A DNA stretch of 64,000 bases, from positions 62,001-126,000 of the forward strand of contig CAVZWL010000019.1 in NCBI GenBank assembly GCA_963778945.1. Reading direction: 5' to 3'. How positions within the stretch are numbered: position 1 is the first letter of the stretch; every line of letters starts with the position of its first letter. This document shows, in pieces, positions 1 to 8,120 of this stretch. Position numbers and translations under genes: made by a program. The stretch is from Fen-1254 sp963778945 (lineage in GTDB: Bacteria; Bacteroidota; Ignavibacteria; UBA10030). The notes below the pieces were generated by a model. The model was not told the origin of the DNA, did no database searches, and worked only from the letters and a program-made list of their open reading frames with translations.

Positions 1-1
1 G

Positions 2-181
2 GAACAGATTATTTTCCCGGAAATTGATGTCGACAAAATTACGCGCGTCAACGGAATGGATATAACATTTGTCACTACAGCTAAAAACGATGTCGAGGCA
101 TACGAATTATTAAAGGCGCTCGGCATACCGTTTGTCAAACGCGAAGAAGTGATTCAAACGGCCTCCGGCCAGAAAAAGTAA
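2..181 (+). CDS. rplE: 50S ribosomal protein L5 (uL5), C-terminal part
   Basis: The window opens inside this gene; 59 residues and the TAA stop are visible. L5 binds 5S rRNA in the central protuberance of the large subunit. The visible end carries the typical L5 C-terminal stretch FPEIDVDKITRVNGMDITF, followed by the helix that ends QTASGQKK. It is immediately followed by rpsN, rpsH, rplF and the rest of the spc operon, which is the universal order. The start lies outside the window, so nothing can be said about its regulation. Confidence 0.95.
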   Translation, partial: EQIIFPEIDVDKITRVNGMDITFVTTAKNDVEAYELLKALGIPFVKREEVIQTASGQKK

Positions 182-196
182 GATCAAGGAGAAAGC

Positions 197-382
197 GTGG
201 CACGTTTAGCGATGAAAGTGAAGGCGTAAAGAACGCCAAAATATCATGTCCGTCAACATAACCGATGCAGTATATGCGGGCGGGCGCGCGCATTTTATCG
301 CAAATTCGGACTTTGCCGTATTTGTTTCCGAAAGCTGGCGCTCGACGGGAAGATCCCCGGCGTCAGAAAAGCAAGTTGGTAA
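197..382 (+). CDS. rpsN: 30S ribosomal protein S14, zinc-binding type, with an internal stop codon
   Basis: S14 (uS14) assembles into the head of the small subunit. Reading from GTG at 197 (AAGGAGAAAG lies just upstream) gives MARLAMKVKA, then TAA at 227-229, then RTPKYHVRQHNRCSICGRAR and onward in the same frame to ...GVRKASW and a stop at 380-382. This is 61 codons, the normal length of the short zinc-ribbon S14. CxxC pairs are visible as CSIC and CRIC. The internal TAA sits where the family has Lys (AAA), so one A-to-T change explains it. The gene is essential and single-copy in most bacteria, so a base-call error is the simplest reading. It lies between rplE and rpsH in normal spc order. 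Confidence 0.88.
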
Positions 383-407
383 TCAATTATTAAGGAAAGC
401 GTGTTCG

Positions 408-803
408 ATGTCGAAAACAGATCCCATTGCTGATTATTTAACAAGGATTCGCAACGCTGCGAAAGCAAAGCAGCGCCGCGTTGATATCCCTGCATCCAAA
501 TTGAAGAAAGCGATTACTCAAATTCTTCTTGACAAAAAATATATCGCCAATTTCACGGTGCTCGAAGATCAACAACAAAATGTTATCCGCATCAATTTGA
601 AATACAGCGAAGGACGTCCCATAATTCAAGGACTGCGGAGAATCAGCCGGCCCGGTATCCGCCGATATAAACCGGCCGGGGATTTACCTCGCGTTTTGGA
701 CGGATTGGGAATTGCTGTGATATCTACATCCAAAGGCGTTATGACGGATGGACAGGCACGGCGTGAGAAGGTCGGCGGCGAAGTTCTCGCATATATCTGG
801 TAG
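408..803 (+). CDS. rpsH: 30S ribosomal protein S8
   Basis: S8 (uS8) binds the central domain of 16S rRNA and is an early assembly protein. The 131-residue product begins MSKTDPIADYLTRIRNA and ends with the conserved GVMTDGQARREKVGGEVLAYIW, a normal S8 length and ending. The ATG at 408 is preceded by TAAGGAAAGCG. The frame stays open upstream to 246, but that stretch overlaps rpsN and does not resemble S8, so 408 is preferred. It follows rpsN by 25 bp and precedes rplF by 20 bp. In other bacteria S8 is the translational repressor of the spc operon; no such site was identified here. Confidence 0.96.
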   Translation: MSKTDPIADYLTRIRNAAKAKQRRVDIPASKLKKAITQILLDKKYIANFTVLEDQQQNVIRINLKYSEGRPIIQGLRRISRPGIRRYKPAGDLPRVLDGLGIAVISTSKGVMTDGQARREKVGGEVLAYIW

Positions 804-823
804 AAGTGTAAGGAGAGAAGAAC

Positions 824-1376
824 GTGTCACGAATTGGAAAAAAACCTATTCAAATTCCTAAAGGCGTCGCGGTCACGATGAGCAGCGGCGTTGTTAGCAG
901 TCAAAGGACCGAAAGGGGAATTGAAAGAGACGGTACATCCGGAAATCGGCGTCGCAGTGCAGGGAGCCGAAGTGCTGGTCACGAGATCGTCGGATGAAAA
1001 AAAATATAGGGCATTGCACGGGCTGTGGCGTGCATTGATTCAGAATATGATCGTCGGTGTCACTGAAGGGTATTCGAAGAAACTCGAAATTGTCGGCGTC
1101 GGTTATCGTGCAGAGATAAAAGGTACGCGTTTGAATTTGCTCCTTGGCTACAGTCATCCGATTTTATTCGCTCCGCCGGAGGGAATAAAAATCGAAGCTC
1201 CGACGCAGACGAATATTATCATCAGCGGCACGCACAAACAATTGGTCGGTCTGGTTGCAGCAAAGATTCGTTCCATGCGCCCGCCCGAGCCGTACAAAGG
1301 CAAGGGTGTGAAGTACGAAGGCGAATATATCCGCCGTAAAGCCGGTAAAGCCGCAGCAGCAACAGGCGCAAAATAA
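824..1376 (+). CDS. rplF: 50S ribosomal protein L6 (one-base frameshift)
   Basis: L6 (uL6) sits near the factor-binding centre of the large subunit. Translation from GTG at 824 (SD AAGGAGAG) gives MSRIGKKPIQIPKGVAVTMS. Near 890 the frame must slip by one base to reach LAVKGPKGELKETVHPEIGV, which continues unbroken to the end. Removing one base gives 183 residues, normal for L6. The C-terminal signature MRPPEPYKGKGVKYEGE and the tail RRKAGKA are intact. The start downstream of the break (891) is not credible as a real N-terminus because it would remove the first strand of the L6 fold. The break is most likely a sequencing insertion. Confidence 0.93.
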
Positions 1377-1411
1377 TCCCTGCTCGCCGCATCGGTTAAA
1401 GGAAAGAGAAT

Positions 1412-1780
1412 ATGAGACAGAGAAAGCATAACGATAATCGTTTAAAAAAGAAAATTCGCATCCGGAAAAAAATTCGAGGCACTCCTGAACGGCCGCGGCT
1501 GGTTGTTTTCCGCAGTGCAAGACACGCCTATGCTCAGATCGTGGACGATTTGAGTGCAAAAACCCTGGTGTCTGTTTCAACGCTTGCAAAGGATGTTCAG
1601 GAGGATCTGAAAAAAGCGAAAACACCTATTGAAAAATTCAAGCTCATCGGTGTTGCAGCTGCCAAAAAAGCTCTCGAGAAAAATATTAAGGAAGTCGTTT
1701 TTGATCGTAACGGATATTTGTATCACGGCCGCGTTAAGGCGCTTGCCGAAGGTGCCCGCGAAGGCGGACTGAAATTTTAA
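1412..1780 (+). CDS. rplR: 50S ribosomal protein L18
   Basis: L18 (uL18) binds 5S rRNA together with L5 and L25. The 122-residue product is intact. It starts MRQRKHNDNRLKKKIRIRKK, shows the family core RPRLVVFRSARHAYAQIVDD, and ends VKALAEGAREGGLKF. ATG 1412 follows the SD-like AAAGGAAAGAGAAT. The gap to rplF is 35 bp and to rpsE is 23 bp, consistent with one transcript. No unusual features. Confidence 0.97.
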   Translation: MRQRKHNDNRLKKKIRIRKKIRGTPERPRLVVFRSARHAYAQIVDDLSAKTLVSVSTLAKDVQEDLKKAKTPIEKFKLIGVAAAKKALEKNIKEVVFDRNGYLYHGRVKALAEGAREGGLKF

Positions 1781-1803
1781 TTGATTAAAAGAAGTGTAAT
1801 CTC

Positions 1804-2304
1804 ATGACAAAAATTAAAGCAGGCGAATTCGAGCTTAAAGAACGTTTGGTAAGCGTCAACCGCGTCGCAAAAGTCGTGAAGGGCGGACGCCGGTTCAGCT
1901 TCAACGCGATCGTCGTTGTCGGCGACGGCAACGGTCACGTTGGGATAGGCCTTGGAAAAGCAAATGAAGTTGCGGATGCCATTGCAAAAGGCGCCGATGA
2001 TGCGCGGAAAAACGTCTATACGGTCCCCGTTTTTAAGGGAACTATTCCGCATACAGTGATCGGTAAATTTGGCGCGGGAAAAGTTCTTCTGAAACCCGCT
2101 TCACCCGGAACGGGATTGATTGCCGGCGGCGGCGTGCGTGCGGTGCTGGAATCTGCGGGAGTAAAAGACGTTCTGACAAAACAGCTTGGGTCGGCTAATG
2201 CGCATAATGTCGTGAAAGCGACGATGGCCGCACTGCTCAGCCTGTCCGATGCAAGGATGGTTGCGGCGCGCCGCGGCATCTCCATACAAGAATTGTTTCA
2301 ATAA
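1804..2304 (+). CDS. rpsE: 30S ribosomal protein S5
   Basis: S5 (uS5) helps form the mRNA entry channel and affects decoding fidelity. The 166-residue product is complete. The N-terminal double-stranded-RNA-binding fold carries KVVKGGRRFSFNAIVVVGDG, followed by the glycine-rich turn GHVGIGLGKANEV and the C-terminal fold with AGGGVRAVLESAGVKDVLTK. Length and motifs are those of the family. It lies between rplR and rpmD in normal spc order. Confidence 0.97.
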   Translation: MTKIKAGEFELKERLVSVNRVAKVVKGGRRFSFNAIVVVGDGNGHVGIGLGKANEVADAIAKGADDARKNVYTVPVFKGTIPHTVIGKFGAGKVLLKPASPGTGLIAGGGVRAVLESAGVKDVLTKQLGSANAHNVVKATMAALLSLSDARMVAARRGISIQELFQ

Positions 2305-2322
2305 AGAGAGTGCAGAAGAGCT

Positions 2323-2514
2323 ATGGCGGAAACAAAAAAAATAAAAATTACGCAGACGAAAAGCGTTATCGAACAGCTCGAAAGCGCCAAGCGCAATATC
2401 AAAGCTCTTGGACTCGGCAGACCGAATTATTCTGTCGTGAAAAATGATACGCCGCAGATTCGCGGCATGATCAATAAAGTACGGCATCTTGTAAAAGTGG
2501 AAGAGGTTCAGTAA
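2323..2514 (+). CDS. rpmD: 50S ribosomal protein L30
   Basis: L30 (uL30) is a small large-subunit protein. The 63-residue product MAETKKIKITQTKSVIEQLE... has the normal length and the family pattern of a basic N-terminal strand, a helix (KRNIKALGLGR) and a C-terminal MINKVRHLVKVEE. Its stop codon TAA overlaps the ATG of rplO by one base (TAATG), so the two are probably translationally coupled. It is absent from some bacterial lineages but retained here. Confidence 0.95.
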   Translation: MAETKKIKITQTKSVIEQLESAKRNIKALGLGRPNYSVVKNDTPQIRGMINKVRHLVKVEEVQ

Positions 2515-3002
2515 TGGTAAAAGATATTCTCAGCAGCCTGACTCCGGCAAAAGGTTCCCGTAAAAAGGTCAAGCGAATCGGACGCGGACAGGGATCCGGC
2601 CACGGTGGAACGGCGACAAAGGGGCACAAAGGAGCAAAATCACGCTCCGGTCATAAGTTTAAACTCTGGTTTGAAGGCGGTCAGATGCCGCTCACGCGGC
2701 GCGTGCCGAAGTTCGGATTTAAAAGCCGCAACCGGATTGAAGTTCAGATTGTGAATGTGGCAACTCTGGCTGAGACTCGTCGAAGGAAAGAAGATTGACG
2801 GCGGTATCGTGACACCGGAGGTTCTTTTTAAAAGCGGTGCGACTTGCCAAAAAAAATGAACAGGTCAAAATTCTCGGTCGAGGGAGAATTGAAAACGAAA
2901 TTACAGGTTACGGCGCATGCCTTTAGTAAATCGGCGATTTCAAAAATTGAAGCAGCCGGCGGAAAAATAACTGTTCTTACGAAAACCGTTGCGAACTCAT
3001 GA
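2514..3002 (+). CDS. rplO: 50S ribosomal protein L15 (several frameshifts)
   Basis: L15 (uL15) is an assembly protein of the large subunit. The first 80 or so residues (RKKVKRIGRGQGSGHGGTAT..., then GGQMPLTRRVPKFGF) read cleanly from ATG 2514. From about 2760 the coding frame shifts at least three times, near 2762, 2842 and 2910. The pieces LWLRLVEGKKIDGGIVTPE, AKKNEQVKILGRGRIENEI and TAHAFSKSAISKIEAAGGK together make a normal L15 C-terminus. The restored stop, TGA at 3000-3002, overlaps the ATG of secY (2999) as ATGA. The clustered breaks within 250 bp look like local sequence errors. Confidence 0.9.
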
Positions 3003-4336
3003 GTAAGCTGACAGAAACATTTACGAACATCTTTAAAATTCAGGAACTGCGTGAGCGTTTGCTCTTTACGGCAGTGCTTCTGATTATTGTCCGCATTGGA
3101 TCGCATATTACGCTTCCGGGCGTCGATGCGATTCTGCTGGCCGACACCATCAAAAAATCTTCAGCGAACACGCTGTTCGGATTGTACGACCTGTTCGTCG
3201 GCGGTGCTTTCAGCAATGCTGCGGTTTTTGCGCTGGGCATTATGCCGTATATCAGCGCATCGATCGTTATTCAATTGCTCGGCGCCGTTTGGCCGTATTT
3301 TGCAAAAATGCAAAAAGAGGGCGAAGAGGGACGGAAAAAAATTACGCAGTATACCCGTTATGGCACCGTGCTCGTATCCATGCTGCAGGGATGGGGTGTC
3401 GCGGTGAAACTGGTTCATACGGCGCCCGGCGGAGTGCCCATTGTGCCGGTAGCCGTGCAGGGATTCGGGTTCTATTTGTCGACGATGATTATTCTTACCA
3501 CCGGCACTGTCTTTATGATGTGGCTCGGCGAGCAGATTACGGAACGGGGAATCGGGAACGGTATTTCGTTGATTATCTTTATCGGTATTGTTGCGCGTTT
3601 TCCGCATGCGATTCTCGATGAATTTCAACTCGTTGCCGGTCAGACGCGGAATATTATCGTTGAAATCGTGATTTTTGTAGCCATGGCGTTTATCGTTGCA
3701 GGCGTCGTGCTCGTCACACAAGGGACGCGCCGCATACCGGTTCAATATGCAAAACGGGTGGTCGGGCGGAAGGTATACGGCGGTGTAACGCAGTATATTC
3801 CGCTGCGCGTCAATACGGCAGGTGTTATGCCGATCATTTTTGCACAGGCAATTATGTTTATTCCGCAGATCGTGTTCTCGTTCTTTCCGGACAGTGAATT
3901 TATGCAGACACTCAATACGGAATGGTTCGGCTATTCATCCTGGCCGTATTCGATTATCTACGCGCTGATGATTATCTTCTTTACGTATTTTTATACGGCT
4001 ATTGCATTCAATCCGAAAGATGTCGCCGATAATATGAAAAAGCAGGGTGGATTTATTCCGGGTATTCGTCCCGGCAATCATACTGCGGAATATGTGGATA
4101 ATATTTTGACGAAAATTACATTGCCGGGATCGATTTTTCTGGCGATTATTGCAATTCTTCCGACTGTGATGATGCGGTTCAGCGTAACACCGAGTTTCGC
4201 TTCGTTCTTCGGCGGTACGAGTTTATTAATTGTTGTCGGCGTTGCGCTCGATACTCTGCAGCAGGTCGAATCGCATCTCTTGATGCGTCATTATGACGGG
4301 TTTATGAAAAGCGGAAAACTTCGAGGGCGGCGTTGA
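2999..4336 (+). CDS. secY: Protein translocase subunit SecY
   Basis: SecY is the channel-forming subunit of the Sec translocon in the inner membrane. The 445-residue product is intact and has about ten hydrophobic spans. Hallmarks are the plug-region sequence LPGVDA near residue 40, RIGSHITLPG, the cytoplasmic loop TQGTRRIPVQYAKR, and the C-terminal KQGGFIPGIRPG. The start at 2999 overlaps the rplO stop (ATGA), which suggests translational coupling. Its place between rplO and map is the standard arrangement outside enterobacteria. Confidence 0.98.
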   Translation: MSKLTETFTNIFKIQELRERLLFTAVLLIIVRIGSHITLPGVDAILLADTIKKSSANTLFGLYDLFVGGAFSNAAVFALGIMPYISASIVIQLLGAVWPYFAKMQKEGEEGRKKITQYTRYGTVLVSMLQGWGVAVKLVHTAPGGVPIVPVAVQGFGFYLSTMIILTTGTVFMMWLGEQITERGIGNGISLIIFIGIVARFPHAILDEFQLVAGQTRNIIVEIVIFVAMAFIVAGVVLVTQGTRRIPVQYAKRVVGRKVYGGVTQYIPLRVNTAGVMPIIFAQAIMFIPQIVFSFFPDSEFMQTLNTEWFGYSSWPYSIIYALMIIFFTYFYTAIAFNPKDVADNMKKQGGFIPGIRPGNHTAEYVDNILTKITLPGSIFLAIIAILPTVMMRFSVTPSFASFFGGTSLLIVVGVALDTLQQVESHLLMRHYDGFMKSGKLRGRR

Positions 4337-4343
4337 GTCGACT

Positions 4344-5114
4344 GTGGCTGCGATGGTTCCTCTGAAAACACAAAAGGAGATCGAACTCATCCGCGAAAGC
4401 AGCCGCATTGTTGCCGACGTATTGAAATTGGTCGGCGCAACTGCTCGACCGGGTATTACGACACTGGAGCTGGACAGGCTGGCAGAAGAGTATATCCGTT
4501 CCAATGGAGCAGAGCCGGCATTTAAAGGATATGGCTGGGATAAAAGAAATTTGTTTCCGGCGACCTTGTGTACGTCGATCGATTCTGAAGTCGTTCACGG
4601 TATTCCGGGTTCGCGTGTTTTGAAAGAAGGCGAAATTCTTTCGATCGACGTCGGTGCAAAAAAGGACGGTTATTACGGCGACGGTGCATGGTCCTTTGCA
4701 ATCGGAGCGGTAGATTCCGAACGGCAGCGGCTGCTGCGTGTTACGGAAGAATCTCTGATGAAGGGCATTGAACAGGCAGTTGCGGGAAATCGGCTGCATG
4801 ATATCTCGGCGGCGGTTCAAAGCTTCGTAGAATCGAACGGGTTTTCAGTCGTACGTGATCTTGTCGGCCACGGCATCGGAAAGAAGCTGCATGAAGAACC
4901 GTCCGTTCCTAATTTCGGCGAGGCCGGAACCGGTCTTCTGTTGAAAGAAGGAATGACGCTCGCCATCGAACCGATGGTGAACAGCGGAACATGGCGGGTC
5001 AATGTGGCGGCAGACGGCTGGACGGTTTCAACGGCAGACGGCAGGCCATCGGCGCATTTTGAACATACGGTAGCAGTGAGAAACGGAAAAGCGGAAATTT
5101 TGACGCAGTCATAA
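4344..5114 (+). CDS. map: Methionine aminopeptidase, type I
   Basis: Removes the initiator methionine from nascent proteins using two divalent metal ions. The product is about 256 residues. The metal ligands are visible in order: Asp in LSIDVGA, Asp in YYGDGAW, His in VGHGIGKKLHEEP, Glu in AIEPMV and Glu in FEHTVAV. Translation could begin at GTG 4344 or ATG 4353 (MVPLKTQKEIELI); neither has a strong SD and the ATG gives the more typical N-terminus. It follows secY by 7 bp and precedes infA by 4 bp. There is no N-terminal zinc-finger extension. Confidence 0.96.
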   Translation: MAAMVPLKTQKEIELIRESSRIVADVLKLVGATARPGITTLELDRLAEEYIRSNGAEPAFKGYGWDKRNLFPATLCTSIDSEVVHGIPGSRVLKEGEILSIDVGAKKDGYYGDGAWSFAIGAVDSERQRLLRVTEESLMKGIEQAVAGNRLHDISAAVQSFVESNGFSVVRDLVGHGIGKKLHEEPSVPNFGEAGTGLLLKEGMTLAIEPMVNSGTWRVNVAADGWTVSTADGRPSAHFEHTVAVRNGKAEILTQS

Positions 5115-5118
5115 AACA

Positions 5119-5337
5119 ATGGCAAAACAAGGTCCTATAAAAGTTGATGGAGTGATTACCGATACGCTGCCGAATGCGTCGTTTCGCGTGAAGCTGGATA
5201 ATGGAGTCGAAATTTTTGCCCATATATCCGGAAAAATGAGAATGCATTACATCAAGATTTTGGTGGGTGACCGTGTGACGGTTGAAATGTCGCCGTATGA
5301 TTTGTCCAAAGGGCGCATTACGTACCGGTATAAATGA
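5119..5337 (+). CDS. infA: Translation initiation factor IF-1
   Basis: IF-1 blocks the A site of the small subunit during initiation. The 72-residue OB-fold protein is complete: MAKQGPIKVDGVITDTLPNA at the start, HISGKMRMHYIKILVGDRV in the middle and the ending YDLSKGRITYRYK. Length and motifs are canonical. It lies directly after map and 34 bp before rpmJ, as in many Gram-positive and FCB genomes. Confidence 0.98.
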   Translation: MAKQGPIKVDGVITDTLPNASFRVKLDNGVEIFAHISGKMRMHYIKILVGDRVTVEMSPYDLSKGRITYRYK

Positions 5338-5371
5338 TTCGTGAACAGCCTCAAGCAAGAGGAGAAATAAA

Positions 5372-5485
5372 ATGAAAGTTCGTTCGTCAGTTAAAAAATT
5401 ATGTGAACACTGCAAGATTATCCGGCGCAAAGGCGTCGTGCGGGTCATCTGCAAAAATCCGAAGCATAAGCAGCGGCAAGGATAA
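5372..5485 (+). CDS. rpmJ: 50S ribosomal protein L36, zinc-ribbon type
   Basis: A 37-residue protein MKVRSSVKKLCEHCKIIRRK... ending NPKHKQRQG. The Cys-x2-Cys (CEHC), the later Cys (VICKNPKH) and the following His form the L36 zinc ribbon. ATG 5372 follows the strong SD AGAGGAGAAATAA. It lies between infA and rpsM as in most bacteria. The zinc-binding form of L36 occurs together with the zinc-binding form of S14 in this same operon. Confidence 0.96.
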   Translation: MKVRSSVKKLCEHCKIIRRKGVVRVICKNPKHKQRQG

Positions 5486-5495
5486 GGAGTAAGAC

Positions 5496-5880
5496 GTGGC
5501 TCGTATTGCTGGAGTTGATTTACCAAAAAATAAAAGGACCGAAATCGGTCTGACATATATTTACGGTATTGGTGTCAATACCGCAAAGGAAATTGTCGCA
5601 AAAGCAAAAGTCGACGGCAATAAGCGTGTCGGCGAATTGAACGATGAGGAAGTAGCGGCACTTCGCTCCATCATTCAATCCGATTATAAAGTGGAAGGCG
5701 CGCTGCGCAGCGAAAGCCAATTGAGCATCAAGCGCTTGATGGATATCGGCTGCTATCGCGGCCTTGCGCCACCGGAAGGGCCTGCCGGTGCGGGGACAGC
5801 GGACGCGGACGAATTCCCGCACGCGCAAGGGAAAGAGAAAAACCGTTGCCGGCAAGAAAAAAACGGCAGAAAAGAAGTAA
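5496..5880 (+). CDS. rpsM: 30S ribosomal protein S13 (one-base frameshift)
   Basis: S13 (uS13) forms the intersubunit bridge in the small-subunit head and contacts P-site tRNA. Residues 1-90 read from GTG 5496, with MARIAGVDLPKNKRTEIGLT and the end of the helix-two-turns-helix LSIKRLMDIGCYRGL. An extra base near 5765 (CTTGCGCC where CTTCGCC is expected) shifts the frame. Correcting it gives RHRKGLPVRGQRTRTNSRTR and a lysine-rich tail ending AEKK at 5880. The corrected length is 127 residues, normal for S13. The uncorrected product would lack the essential RNA-binding tail, so this is almost certainly a sequence error. Confidence 0.93.
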
Positions 5881-5914
5881 GAATCATTTAAAGTCATCGT
5901 AAAGGAAGACTTCA

Positions 5915-6313
5915 TTGGCAAAGCAAACAGCAGCACCCGTAGCAAAAAAGAAAAAGAAAGTCCATGTCGATGCAAACGGAAAAGCATTCGTCAAGGCTAC
6001 GTTTAACAATACGATCGTGACATTGACCGATACGTACGGCAATGTGATTGCATGGTCGACTTCGGGCAAAAATGGATTCAAGGGATCGCGCAAGAGCACA
6101 CCGTTTGCCGCTCAAGTTGCAGCGGAAGCGGCGGCAAAGGAAGCTCACGATCTCGGATTGCGCCGGGTCGAGGTCTTTATTAAAGGACCGGGAGGCGGGC
6201 GTGAAGCGGCAGTTCGCTCCCTGACAACGGCCGGCCTTGAAGTGACTATCATCCGGGATATTACGCCGGTTCCGCATAACGGCTGCCGTCCGCCGAAACG
6301 GCGAAGAGTCTAA
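5915..6313 (+). CDS. rpsK: 30S ribosomal protein S11
   Basis: S11 (uS11) sits on the platform of the small subunit near the mRNA exit. The 132-residue product is intact, beginning at TTG 5915 with MAKQTAAPVAKKKKKVHVDA. The family core NNTIVTLTDTYGNVIAWSTS, the loop SGKNGFKGSRKSTPFAAQ and the ending ITPVPHNGCRPPKRRRV are all present. AAAGGAAG lies 8 bases upstream of TTG. Followed by about 100 bp of small hairpins before rpsD. Confidence 0.96.
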   Translation: MAKQTAAPVAKKKKKVHVDANGKAFVKATFNNTIVTLTDTYGNVIAWSTSGKNGFKGSRKSTPFAAQVAAEAAAKEAHDLGLRRVEVFIKGPGGGREAAVRSLTTAGLEVTIIRDITPVPHNGCRPPKRRRV

Positions 6314-6329
6314 GAATTTCAGATTGCAT

Positions 6330-6379
6330 CCCGTAAAAAACACGGGACGCGAAAAGCGCGGATTGTCGATTGAACAATC
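6330..6379 (+). other. Cluster of small hairpins between rpsK and rpsD
   Basis: Three short inverted repeats lie in the 108-bp gap: CCCGT/ACGGG (6330-6346), CGCG-AAAA-GCGCG just after it, and GATTGT/ACAATC (6361-6379). None is followed by a T tract, so they are not terminators. In other bacteria S4 represses alpha-operon translation through a structured mRNA site near rpsM, so a role in S4 control is possible but is inference only. Confidence 0.3.
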
Positions 6380-6421
6380 GCAAATCGAGAATATGCAAAT
6401 TGAAAATATTTGAGGAGAATT

Positions 6422-7051
6422 ATGGCAAGATACGTTGATGCCAATTGCAAATTGTGCCGCAGGGAAAAGCAAAAGCTTTTCTTAAAAGGAACGAAGTGTT
6501 TGACGGAAAAATGTCCGCTTGAAAAGCGGATGTACGCCCCGGGTCAGCATGGCCAATCAAGACGCATGCGTACGTCGGAATACGGCATTCAGCTGCGGGA
6601 AAAACAAAAAGTTCGCAGAACATACGGCGTACTGGAAGCACAATTCCGCAATTACTTCGAACGTGCGGCAAAGCAGAGCGGCCGTACGGGAGATGCGTTG
6701 ATCAAACTCCTCGAACGGCGCCTCGATAATGTCGTCTATCGTTTGGGTTTTGCTCCATCCCGCAAATCGGCGCGCCAGCTCGTCCTCCATCGTCATTTGC
6801 TGGTCAATAACCAAATCGTCGATGTGCCTTCGTTTCTGTTGAATCCCGGCGATGTTATCCAGATACGGGACAACAGCAAAAAACTCGCGCTCATTCACGA
6901 TTCCTTAAAGCGCGTAAAAGATTCGTCCATGCTTGCATGGTTGAGCGTCGATAAAGCGACTTTAAGCGGGACGTTTATCAATGTTCCCGAACGTGCGGAT
7001 GTTCCGCTGAATGCGAATGAACAGTTGATCGTTGAATTGTATTCGAAGTAA
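6422..7051 (+). CDS. rpsD: 30S ribosomal protein S4
   Basis: S4 (uS4) nucleates assembly of the 5' domain of 16S rRNA. The 209-residue product starts at ATG 6422 behind the SD TGAGGAGAA; the in-frame TTG at 6410 is too close to that SD to be the start. The N-terminus has a four-cysteine cluster (CKLC ... KCLTEKC), so this is the zinc-binding form. The S4 RNA-binding domain (RRLDNVVYRLGFAPSRKSAR ... HRHLLVNNQIVD) is complete. Gene order rpsK-rpsD-rpoA is standard for this group. Confidence 0.97.
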   Translation: MARYVDANCKLCRREKQKLFLKGTKCLTEKCPLEKRMYAPGQHGQSRRMRTSEYGIQLREKQKVRRTYGVLEAQFRNYFERAAKQSGRTGDALIKLLERRLDNVVYRLGFAPSRKSARQLVLHRHLLVNNQIVDVPSFLLNPGDVIQIRDNSKKLALIHDSLKRVKDSSMLAWLSVDKATLSGTFINVPERADVPLNANEQLIVELYSK

Positions 7052-7108
7052 GAAACGAGTAGATAATCACCTTATAATCCTCGTTCTATTTTCGAGGGAA
7101 AGAAAACT

Positions 7109-8094
7109 ATGAGCACAGTACAAATGCCAGAACAGGTCGAACTTGAACAATCGACGGCGACCAATACTTATGGAAAATTCATTCTCCAGCCGCTGGAAAA
7201 GGGATTCGGCGTTACCATCGGTAATTCCATGCGGCGCGTCTTGCTTTCTTCCTTGCCCGGAACGGCCATTACGGCTATCCGTGTGGAAGGTATCCAGCAT
7301 GAATTTTCGACGATCAAAGGCATGGTGGAAGATGTCGCTGATTTTATTCTGAATCTCAAGCAGGTTCGCATACGTCCGACGAATAAAAAAGCGGCAAAAG
7401 TAACTCTTCCGCTTAAAGGGACCTGCAGCATTGAAGGCGGGAGATATAGCAAAATTCACGCAGGAAATTGAAATTCTTAATCCGGATCTTCACCTTGCAA
7501 CGCTGAATAAAGATGCGAATTTCGAACTTGAACTTCGCCTCGGACGCGGAAAAGGATATATTCCTGCGGAAGAAAATAAAGCTGCAGATCAGCCGATTGG
7601 AACGATCGCTATCGATTCGATCTTCACGCCGATAAAAAATGTGAAATTTATACGTCGAACCGACTCGCGTCGGCGGACAGACTGATTTTGAAAAATTGAT
7701 TCTCGAAATTGAAACTGACGGTTCTATGACGCCGGAAGAAGCTGTGACCCATGCGGGGAAAATTATGCGTGATCATGTTCAGTTCTTTATCAATTTCGGT
7801 GTAGAACCCGAAGCGGAGAAAGCGGAGACGGAACAGGAAGCCGAAATGTCGCGCATTCGAAAAGTGCTCAGGATGTCCGTCGACGAACTTGAACTTTCCG
7901 TGCGTTCGCATAATTGCCTGCGTTCTGCCAATATCAAAAATATGGCCGATTTAGTGCGGCGGAGCGAGTCCGAACTTTTAAAATTCAGAAACTTCGGAAG
8001 AAAATCGCTTGCCGAACTGTCCGAGATTATCGAGCAGCATGGATTGAATTTTGGAATGGATGTCGATAAATATTTGAAAGAAGGAAACGAATAA
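7109..8094 (+). CDS. rpoA: RNA polymerase subunit alpha (two one-base frameshifts)
   Basis: The alpha subunit dimerises to scaffold RNA polymerase and contacts UP elements and activators. Three reading-frame blocks join into one gene. The N-terminal domain carries YGKFILQPLEKGFGVTIGNS and MRRVLLSSLPG. An extra A near 7424 breaks the link to AGDIAKFTQEIEILNPD. An extra A near 7651 breaks the link between FTPIKNVKF and the following QTDFEKLILEIETDGS. The C-terminal domain (LELSVRSHNCLRSANIKNMA, FRNFGRKSLAEL) is intact. Removing the two insertions gives 327 residues, the normal size. An essential single-copy gene with two breaks strongly supports sequencing error. Confidence 0.94.
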
Positions 8095-8120
8095 TCGTTT
8101 CGGAAGGATAAAGAGAACGT

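Noticed and set aside
246..803. A single long frame that seems to fuse sequence over rpsN with rpsH
   Set aside because: The first 54 codons run out of frame through rpsN and do not resemble S8; the true rpsH start is ATG 408 with its own SD.
3161..3745. Long open frame on the minus strand inside secY
   Set aside because: It lies opposite an intact, highly conserved gene, has no SD and no protein-like motifs. Many similar antisense frames in this window were dismissed for the same reason.
5496..5880. Programmed frameshifting in rpsM, rpoA and others
   Set aside because: No slippery heptamer plus stimulator is seen, the breaks fall at unrelated sequences, and too many unrelated genes are affected.
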